Source: Barthelona sp. PCE (Eukaryota; Metamonada: BaSk clade). Taken from it: a stretch of DNA of 64,000 bases. The translations under genes were made by a program, and so were the position numbers. A model generated the notes under the pieces. It ran no database searches and was not told the DNA's origin. It worked only from the letters and a program-made list of their open reading frames with translations. The stretch covers positions 682,001 through 746,000 of the forward strand of contig JAUFOR010000005.1 of assembly GCA_040285745.1 (NCBI GenBank). Direction: 5' to 3'. Below are positions 57,901 through 64,000 of the stretch, piece after piece. The stretch's first letter is position 1, and the number at the start of each line of letters is the position of its first letter.

Positions 57901-60900
57901 AAAACAGCACAATATCAGACGTGTTAATAAGCTTAGAAATACAAAATACAGTATTCTACAAGGCAACGTTTTCGATTCATCTCGTTATATGGTTTCTATT
58001 GGACACTTGTACATATTCAACGAGAGTCTTTCGAAAGATGAATGCTCCATCCTGGCTTCATTGAGGGATTATTATGGCCGCTTCCAAGTACCAATATCTA
58101 CAATCTCCAACTCAAACCTTAACCTGAAGAGTGACCTCTCCCAGAAGTATTACTATAAGCTTAATCACTCTAAAATTTCTTCAGATAACATAACAGTCAC
58201 CCATACTGTGAGCAGAGTTATTCAAAGTATCGATGGTTCTCTACTTCTGTTTATTCCTTTTGATTTGGTCAATAAGCACGATATAGACATCATTAACGGG
58301 CTCTTTCGCATGCTAAGTCATTATTTGAACGAATTTAGTATTGTTCGCAGTTTTGAGATTAACAATTATGTTGATTATCTTCTGTATTTCATCGATAAGA
58401 CCATTGACGTGTGGACACGTGACACAATTGATGCGGTGTTTAGTATGCTCGGTGGCAACGCCTTCATATTTACACCAGAAAAGCTGAGCGCTTTGCTTAG
58501 CTACATGCTGCATCAGCTTGTTCATTTTGAAAGATATGACCTGCTCACGTGCTTCTTTGTGAAACTTGAGGATAGTTTATCACCCACAAACATCGAAGTT
58601 TTGCTTACAATTGATATCTTTCAGATTCTTTCAGATCTTTTCCTCAATGTAGAAACCGGTATTAATGACATAGTCACAGCGAGTATTTCATCCTTCCTCA
58701 AGCGATATCTCGCTGAGTTCGACACTCTTGAGCAGATGTCTGCGTCTATCGATAACATTCTTGTGTGCGCTATTGGACTGAGTAACCTCGGTGAGACTCG
58801 AGTCGATACCAACTGTCTTATGGAGTTTGTCTACAATATGCTCGATACAGTGGTGTTCAAGAACCGTACGTACGTCAACAACAGTCTCTTATTCCATCTT
58901 GTAAGCAACGTTAATGTTCACAAGTTGCTTCCAATCATGCTGAGGCTTGACGAGATGCAGCCCGACCCCCACTTTCCCGAGAAGCTGCTCAATATAACGC
59001 TGTGGAACATGTTATCAAAACCTGAAGCGTGTTTTAGTTGTTTCTTTACATATATCCAAAAGCAACCGAAACCCCACCCGAAGCTCGTTGATATTCTCAT
59101 TCGTTTGCTTAGAAGTGAAAATCTAGATCATATGGATGCAGTAACACGATGGATTGCGGAGTCAAAAGCTGTTGGTCCTGCGCTGGAAAGGAGTCGCATT
59201 ATTTTCTGCTTGTTGAGTTTACTCCCCAGCAATCTGCGACCGCTTGCATTCATTCACGACGAACATGCGCTCATGAACCTTAACTTAGGCGATGAGGATG
59301 ATGAGCGAGAACAGTATCACAACCGCGAGTATGAAGCTGCAGTTTTCCAACTTGTTTTAACTTTAACTGAAAGAAGTGAGGGAATTCTCGACCGTTTCCT
59401 TAGTTTCGACTGGGATCTCGACACTTTGCAACATTTCTTGCACTATATGGCTTCTAAACTATTCAAACAGCAGCAGAAGCTGATCAGCGCTCTAGTTTGC
59501 CGTATGGTTCTGCTGGGCTTTAGTAGCACTGATATTGGTGTCTCAATGAGTCCGGGTTTCCACTCTGACATTGAGAGGGAGTTGCCTGCTTTCCGCGAGC
59601 GCATGAACACGCATTTTTTGTACTTCAAGAACAAGGAGAGCGTATGGATAGACCAACGAGATGCTCTGTTGACCAAGTTTGCAGCAGAACTGGATGATGT
59701 TTTCTCAGATTTCCAGGTTTACTATCGGAAGCGAACATTTGTATTCTTGAGACTCAGTCAAAAAGTGAAGAGTATTGATGCAAGATGGAGCATGATTCAG
59801 GAAGAGCTGTTTGCTAAACTGGATATCAATGTTTTCGGAAACATTGATATCCCACGTGCATTTTTCAAGGATTTCGGCGAACAAAGACCTGAATTGAGCT
59901 ATTTTGTACCTTTCCGTCTTACTAATGACTTCTGTAAGTATGGATATAGATGTCTTTTTGAACCTTTTGTTGATTTCTATGATCACTTTCCCTATCTGCC
60001 AAAAATCATTAGAAAACAAGGTTTTGCTTCTTCCGATCACTCGCTTCCACTCTTCCTCAACCATCTTCTTAAAGCCATCCTCTCACCTGCCACATCAGTG
60101 CAACATGAAATCACACAACCTACTGGTGAATTGCACAAGGGTGGAATCTCTGAGGCTCTCACAGCTTCTAGCATTGCTAATGTGCAACAGTTCTTCGAGC
60201 CGCTTGTGCTCTATGTGAACACATACCCAATCAATGCTGTCGATGCTCTCAACGTACAGCTCATCAATAACGGTTTGGATCCAGTATGCGGTGTACTTGT
60301 GTTGTTGACTGATAGACTCCTTTTCTTAAAGAACTATCGTTTGTATAAACGTGATGGTGTGTCTTCCATGCCGAATGAGGATAACCCGCTATCAGCGTTC
60401 AGTCTGTGCGAAGTTTCAACACAGTTACTGCGGGACTCTGCTCAGAACAACGTTGCTGTATTTCTTAGTGATTACATAGGTACATACTTCGATAGTCAGT
60501 TCACAAAGGATCACATCGAGATTCCGTTCGAGCTGCTTAACGGCATACACCCACAACAGCATCTACTCAGTAACACTGCAATCGAGATTGACACTGTATA
60601 TGGAGAGCGTGTTTGTGTTCTATTTGGATCTGATCGTATCAGAGATGTTGTTCTGTCCAATTTCAAGGCTTTCAACCTGATTGATGCTGAAGACAACATC
60701 GAAACACAGACGAAACGTGTTCAGCAGCAGTGGGTCGAGCGTAAGATTAGTAATTTTACTTATTTATTGGAGCTGAATGCTTTAAGTCACAGAAGTTTCC
60801 TCAATCTGGCACAGTATCCCGTTTTCCCGTGGGTTTTGAGTGATTACACGTCTGAGTTTATCAATTTATCATCTGAGGAAGCTTATCGCACTCTTTCAAA

Positions 60901-62683
60901 GACAATGGGAGCGCAGGATCCGGAAAGAGCGCTTATATTCAGAAGCCGTTTTGAAGATTCTAAACAACTGGGTATTCCACCGTTTCATTATGGTACATGC
61001 ATGAGCTCACCGGGTTCAACTCTGTTTTTCCTTGTGAGACTGCCCAATTTCGCACCAGAACTGATTACACTGCAAAGTGGTGTGTTTGAGCTTCCCGATC
61101 GTTTATTTTTTTCTCTCAAAGACGCTTACGAATCAAGCGCACTTCGTGGAACGACTTCCGTCATGGAGCTTGTCCCTGAGCTTTTCTTCTTGCCAGAAGT
61201 ATATGTTAACACCGCAAACATCTTCTTTGGGCAACAACAGAGTGGAGTCACAGTCAATGATGTTGTTCTGCCTCAGTGGGCTGGATCTCCCCATTTGGCG
61301 ACGTGGTACATGCGTAAGGCGCTCGAGCTCCCCATTGCGACACGTCAGCTTCCGAGTTGGATTGATCTTGTGTTTGGTAAGAACCGCAGTGGTTCTGGAG
61401 CTGAAGAGAACCTAAACATGTTTATGGAGCAGTTCTACCCAGAGCTCTGCATCGAAAAGATCGCCGAACTGGAAAGAAAGGGCCGCGATTCATCTCACGT
61501 CGTGGAATATATCAAGAATTTCGGCTCTGTCCCTGATAAATTGTTCCATTCCGACCATCAACAGCAGAACGAGGTTCTCCCGTACCCGTTCGGTGTGCAT
61601 TCTCATCCCAACTGTCTCAGAGAGCGTCACGTACTGAAGGTAGATTATCCAGCTGGTGCCGTCACTATGCATGCTTTACGTGGTCTGAGAGTGGCCCCAG
61701 AGAGCGGTGTGTGGCTCAACACTACAACGTTTGTTTCTTGTCGGGAGAATGGACTCATGCTCGGTGAATATGCATTGGACGACTGTGTATACGAGAGTTC
61801 CATTGAGGAGACGTTCACAGGACTTACATACGACTCAGAACGCATTATTATAGGCACGTCCAGTGGTATGATGCATGTTGTTTCGTCATCATTTGCACTT
61901 CTACGCATAGTTGACGGACATTTGCATCCAGTGGCACATATTGCAAGTGTGCCATCGTTTGACGTGCTCATCAGCATTGATGTTGCTGGAAACGTCGTTG
62001 TACGTCGTCTGAAGGATTTCTCAATCGTCCGTAAGATTAAGACTGGTCTGAAACCAACGTGCCTCACTGCAAATTTCCGCAACGGAGATTTCATCGTCTG
62101 TAGCCACTATGAGATGCATAGATACAGCATTAACGGCGAAATTCTTGCGGAGCACCGATTCACATCGCACAGGAAGCACATAATTGCGATCTCTGTCACG
62201 CCTCTGCCGAGCCATTTGTTCTCGACTGTATATGTTGTTGGATTCAATGACGGATCGGTGATTCTCATGTCTTGCAATATCGATGGGGCCTTTGGACCAC
62301 CTGAAATCAAAGAAACTCCTTTTCCATTTATTGAACGGAACTCTTTCTGTCCCTCACGTTGCAAGATCACAGGACTCACGTTACAACCCGATCTCAAGGC
62401 TATATACATCGGTTATGAAGATGGTAACGTGTACGTAATAGAGTTCAATGATGAGACAACAACACAACACTGGACCAAGGATACAAACGCTCCAAACTGC
62501 CACTCCTGCACCAAGGAATTCACTTCATTTAACAGGAGACATCACTGTCGCAACTGCGGTAACGTTTTCTGTGGGGGATGCTCGAAAAAGAGGTGTTGTT
62601 TGCCAAAACTAGGGTTTATTCATGAAAAGGAGCGTGTTTGTGATGCTTGCTTCGCGCTGGAAGAACAACTCCGCACTATGTGA
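54965..62683 (+). CDS. WDFY3: BEACH-WD40-FYVE protein, ALFY/WDFY3-like
   Basis: The start is the ATG at 54965, since the longer frame opens with TTG. The 2572-residue product has a very long helical N-terminal part (about 1-880), a concanavalin-A-like segment near 885-1000 (SGYFSFSFWLYVGY), more helices, a PH-like region near 1780-1910 and a BEACH domain at about 1925-2200 (NFTYLLELNALSHRSF, FHYGTCMSSPGSTLFFLVR, DLVFGKNRSG). WD40 repeats follow, and the end is a FYVE zinc finger at about 2505-2570 with WTKD, RRHHCRNCG and RVCDACF, the PI3P-binding set. This order matches ALFY/WDFY3-type proteins involved in selective autophagy and endolysosomal traffic. The FYVE domain distinguishes it from other BEACH proteins such as neurobeachin. 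Confidence 0.92.
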   Translation: MNLLRRTFNQVRNAFTDNTVPEIAPDAESHLNSNHSDPQLTAIIETYNNAFQGDKRSYAELLLQHFDVSFHIYENLNTLEVNNLLLQYFNHGEMTELLGFFRDIVTEDPLSFLHCIILFIDVIPNFFVVPELCFQALRNLDEYKLFFKSCEYTRFFSIGDIVDLYPSAMFPHVLQCCDERLQSEMDESEFLQMFVESKDIDWFLTILRASIFPLKEDYSFFGGFDDGEKRLWVDNSVYGRIVSDIRGLLGFFDNDTAMQFKLLSGIVFIGYKPFDIDSAMFHCKQSVLKTEKRIMCEPAHNEIMSNLTEEDPDRITLALKTIHEMVITNPVNIDAIMNLLEIETFLGMSLFHQRMLLRTVDFAVTSAMYIPVFLDGILDHCFRALESNDLRCIELYTELMQFLKKLISFIGPDASFAQCLLSFECFKHIFSNFKEYVTFEDAYDTSIAATACDVCDLVIQIGENNCSLVNNQEVLFPLLIYVSLKNDPAITHRITHILKRSLKQNCTNLIALFIVFFSTIAHHYSDTRLDYYKQVGIDTLVLLTSLVTPGSRLHKQFGKESGFFHSLSEMFSAGIISCSALKCFLQLSFFHSGEFTFDCSCFCSLFDTGIDIKQQAANIILQFIFSLWVDVNPFVLFHAFRDDIVGYEESLKDFFAIHERTVTIDPIDAIIGYGVWMRQGGTRIQKPYLAQFFLPLFLGRDDLSVPYLTCLAISSEATPHLCTDWTMCLLDVLEETLLPCVRMIWETDVSHDSAVSDEQREKFAYLGLTEDFLINIHDAKAMVTRAFDSKLSILMDEISNVEILLLRILTSVFRVRIESEALLRFYKDVIFLGYLSTYASDKQDPIANQLTTVFHAALKTFMDMFHSPTISSFFETDSRVFLSTLKLPRSGYFSFSFWLYVGYIPQQRHSVLSFVQNYNPQMKIVEPDITVTINTGGVMFLTYSNLRVAVCHEFPVAEWVHITVGASKTSLITSINGKTKQHNIRRVNKLRNTKYSILQGNVFDSSRYMVSIGHLYIFNESLSKDECSILASLRDYYGRFQVPISTISNSNLNLKSDLSQKYYYKLNHSKISSDNITVTHTVSRVIQSIDGSLLLFIPFDLVNKHDIDIINGLFRMLSHYLNEFSIVRSFEINNYVDYLLYFIDKTIDVWTRDTIDAVFSMLGGNAFIFTPEKLSALLSYMLHQLVHFERYDLLTCFFVKLEDSLSPTNIEVLLTIDIFQILSDLFLNVETGINDIVTASISSFLKRYLAEFDTLEQMSASIDNILVCAIGLSNLGETRVDTNCLMEFVYNMLDTVVFKNRTYVNNSLLFHLVSNVNVHKLLPIMLRLDEMQPDPHFPEKLLNITLWNMLSKPEACFSCFFTYIQKQPKPHPKLVDILIRLLRSENLDHMDAVTRWIAESKAVGPALERSRIIFCLLSLLPSNLRPLAFIHDEHALMNLNLGDEDDEREQYHNREYEAAVFQLVLTLTERSEGILDRFLSFDWDLDTLQHFLHYMASKLFKQQQKLISALVCRMVLLGFSSTDIGVSMSPGFHSDIERELPAFRERMNTHFLYFKNKESVWIDQRDALLTKFAAELDDVFSDFQVYYRKRTFVFLRLSQKVKSIDARWSMIQEELFAKLDINVFGNIDIPRAFFKDFGEQRPELSYFVPFRLTNDFCKYGYRCLFEPFVDFYDHFPYLPKIIRKQGFASSDHSLPLFLNHLLKAILSPATSVQHEITQPTGELHKGGISEALTASSIANVQQFFEPLVLYVNTYPINAVDALNVQLINNGLDPVCGVLVLLTDRLLFLKNYRLYKRDGVSSMPNEDNPLSAFSLCEVSTQLLRDSAQNNVAVFLSDYIGTYFDSQFTKDHIEIPFELLNGIHPQQHLLSNTAIEIDTVYGERVCVLFGSDRIRDVVLSNFKAFNLIDAEDNIETQTKRVQQQWVERKISNFTYLLELNALSHRSFLNLAQYPVFPWVLSDYTSEFINLSSEEAYRTLSKTMGAQDPERALIFRSRFEDSKQLGIPPFHYGTCMSSPGSTLFFLVRLPNFAPELITLQSGVFELPDRLFFSLKDAYESSALRGTTSVMELVPELFFLPEVYVNTANIFFGQQQSGVTVNDVVLPQWAGSPHLATWYMRKALELPIATRQLPSWIDLVFGKNRSGSGAEENLNMFMEQFYPELCIEKIAELERKGRDSSHVVEYIKNFGSVPDKLFHSDHQQQNEVLPYPFGVHSHPNCLRERHVLKVDYPAGAVTMHALRGLRVAPESGVWLNTTTFVSCRENGLMLGEYALDDCVYESSIEETFTGLTYDSERIIIGTSSGMMHVVSSSFALLRIVDGHLHPVAHIASVPSFDVLISIDVAGNVVVRRLKDFSIVRKIKTGLKPTCLTANFRNGDFIVCSHYEMHRYSINGEILAEHRFTSHRKHIIAISVTPLPSHLFSTVYVVGFNDGSVILMSCNIDGAFGPPEIKETPFPFIERNSFCPSRCKITGLTLQPDLKAIYIGYEDGNVYVIEFNDETTTQHWTKDTNAPNCHSCTKEFTSFNRRHHCRNCGNVFCGGCSKKRCCLPKLGFIHEKERVCDACFALEEQLRTM

Positions 62684-62706
62684 TTCCATTTCAATGTAAA
62701 TAGTTA

Positions 62707-64000
62707 TTATGTTTGCTCAAACTCGGCCGTATCGAAGTTAAAACGCCTGTCGGCCATGAACTTCTGGAATTCTGTTTCGAGCGCTGTGTTGATGAATCCT
62801 TTGCTCTCCTCGTCCATCAGCTCAAATACTTCTGTTGTACGTTCAGCAGGACTGCTTTGGACTGAAACTTCCTGAGCTGGAAGCAAATTCACCCGAGGAG
62901 GAGACACTGGAACATGAACAGTCGTGTGTTTTTCTGGTGAATGAACCTGTAAAACGCGTCCTTTGGGCTTAGAATGTTGCTTACCAGTATTTTTTCGCTT
63001 CTTTCGCTTCCTTGGTGATCTCTGTATTAGATCGGACATAGAAATTTTCTTTTTCTTCCCATCTGGAGACGCACGACGCATGTGCTCACTGACTCGGCTT
63101 CTTTGCACACGTTTCATTGGTGATGACATCAACTGAGGCTCAAACGTACAATTCGCATCAATTTCCTGTGCTGATCGTGCTTGTCCTCGCTTTTCCAGTT
63201 TCTCCTTGCCCATACTGTACAATCGTGTGGCGTTCTCCTGGATAGTCTTCTCAGCAACCTTTTTAACGGGCGGACTCTTCTCCAAATTAGACAGCACTTT
63301 TCTGTATGTCTTGTTTATCTTTTGTCGTTCCATATCATCTTCCATACGTTTCATAAAAGGTTTTTTAGGGGTATATTTCTTTGTTTCTTTGATAACTGGA
63401 GAAAATGAGCAATCTTTTAACTGCTCCCTTTCTATCCTTTTCTTTAGCTCCTTTATGTGCTTTTTCCTCTGTAGTGCGTGGTTTTGCAGCCTTTCAAAGA
63501 CGCTTTCCTCGCCAAGATAGATATCGTCGTGAACTTCATTTGTTTTTGGTTTGAAACTATACCGCTTCAACTCTTTCTTCTTTGATTCTTTCAATTTCTT
63601 CAAATTTTCACGTTTACGCTCCAAAAACTCTTCTTCACGTTTAAGAAAGCTTGTCCTTCCTCTCTTCTCAACCAATTGAACAGAGGATTTGTTGACAGAA
63701 GGCGCAAAAGAAAAAGCTCGAAGCTCGTCTTCCTTCGCCTTCAATCTCTGGTCAATGATCCTCTTCTTACGGCCCTCCTCCTTAGAGTACAACCGCTGCA
63801 CAACCTTATCAAACTGTCGACTGGAAAGTTGGGTGGGTTGTTGGATTTCAGTAGAATCCTGCTTTGAAATGGGTGACCGCTTCTTCGGAGGTGCAATTAC
63901 GGATGATGGTGAAGCGTCAAAGTCACTAATAGCAAAAGAAACACGTGGGGGATCATCCACAATATGTTCAACTTCCTTAAATATTTGTGCTACCTTGGAC
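62707..64000 (-). CDS. Basic coiled-coil protein with repeated FxP motifs (5' end beyond window)
   Basis: The frame continues through the right edge, so the N-terminus is missing; at least 431 residues are encoded. The visible protein is very rich in Lys, Arg and Glu, with long helical stretches (RENLKKLKESKKKELK, RKKHIKELKKRIEREQLK) broken by four spaced motifs of the form (F/C)xFxP: FSFAPSVNK, YSFKPKTNE, CSFSPVIKE and CTFEPQLM. Such repeated xFxPxxN blocks in charged coiled coils are frequent in cytoskeletal or flagellar proteins of protists, but no named family is assigned. It is convergent with the BEACH gene, with 23 bases between stop codons. Confidence 0.7.
   Translation of the reverse strand, partial: SKVAQIFKEVEHIVDDPPRVSFAISDFDASPSSVIAPPKKRSPISKQDSTEIQQPTQLSSRQFDKVVQRLYSKEEGRKKRIIDQRLKAKEDELRAFSFAPSVNKSSVQLVEKRGRTSFLKREEEFLERKRENLKKLKESKKKELKRYSFKPKTNEVHDDIYLGEESVFERLQNHALQRKKHIKELKKRIEREQLKDCSFSPVIKETKKYTPKKPFMKRMEDDMERQKINKTYRKVLSNLEKSPPVKKVAEKTIQENATRLYSMGKEKLEKRGQARSAQEIDANCTFEPQLMSSPMKRVQRSRVSEHMRRASPDGKKKKISMSDLIQRSPRKRKKRKNTGKQHSKPKGRVLQVHSPEKHTTVHVPVSPPRVNLLPAQEVSVQSSPAERTTEVFELMDEESKGFINTALETEFQKFMADRRFNFDTAEFEQT

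Noticed and set aside
1-64000. tRNA or rRNA genes
   Set aside because: I looked for B-box-like GGTTCRA motifs and rRNA-like blocks in the spacers and found none with a matching partner; GTTCAAATC near 45477 lacks a tRNA around it.
1-64000. CRISPR arrays, bacterial operons or insertion sequences
   Set aside because: No spaced direct repeats with unique spacers, no ribosome-binding sites and no transposase-like frame were seen. The gene content is eukaryotic.

Overview
This is nuclear DNA from a unicellular eukaryote with a compact, intron-poor genome. The window encodes SAR1, GPN1, FAM91, REV7, a Pfs2/WDR33-type factor, an importin-7/8-type karyopherin, a BEACH-FYVE protein, a SAP30-like subunit and type III glutamine synthetase. 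Most genes are single uninterrupted reading frames with short spacers, and several convergent pairs are 0-35 bases apart. There are no bacterial operons. I cannot fix the lineage: an excavate or amoebozoan-type protist (heterolobosean, metamonad or archamoeba-like) fits best, and nothing points to animals, plants or fungi.

Layout. Bases 1-15253 (minus) hold most of one enormous non-ribosomal peptide synthetase (NRPS) gene that runs off the left edge. It shows a loading A-T pair, then C-A-T, C-A-T-E, C-A-T, C-A-T and the start of another C domain. From 15.7 to 28.7 kb come a decayed ARF-like GTPase tail-to-tail with SAR1, a 2327-residue cysteine-rich surface protein with eight tandem 32-residue repeats, GPN1, FAM91, a REV7-type HORMA protein and an L7Ae-type RNA-binding protein. 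From 28.7 to 40 kb the content is more lineage-specific: two large beta-rich proteins of unknown function, a scattered family of small decaying gene copies with apparent short introns, a propeller/coiled-coil/kinase/HECT-like/RING2-like multidomain protein and a small type I membrane protein. From 40 to 54.8 kb lie type III glutamine synthetase, a probable acylated membrane-associated protein, a RING/coiled-coil protein, a SAP30-like protein, a spacer rich in hairpins, a multipass membrane protein, Pfs2/WDR33, a karyopherin, a cyclin-like protein and a CHID1-type GH18 protein. From 54.9 kb to the right edge lie a 2572-residue BEACH-WD40-FYVE protein and a partial basic coiled-coil protein.

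Main point of interest. The NRPS is embedded among ordinary eukaryotic genes, and its base composition generally matches theirs. Read by hand, its adenylation pockets suggest an unusual starter lacking Asp235, then an ornithine-like residue, then serine followed by an epimerase (D-Ser), then an aliphatic-looking residue, then an unassigned one. The Ser-specific core of the third A domain (about 8045-8870) is strikingly GC-rich with almost only G/C third codon positions. It begins and ends near conserved A-domain motifs, as a recently exchanged A subdomain would. Several vesicle-trafficking genes (SAR1, FAM91, BEACH-FYVE) share the window, but I see no sign that they work with the NRPS.
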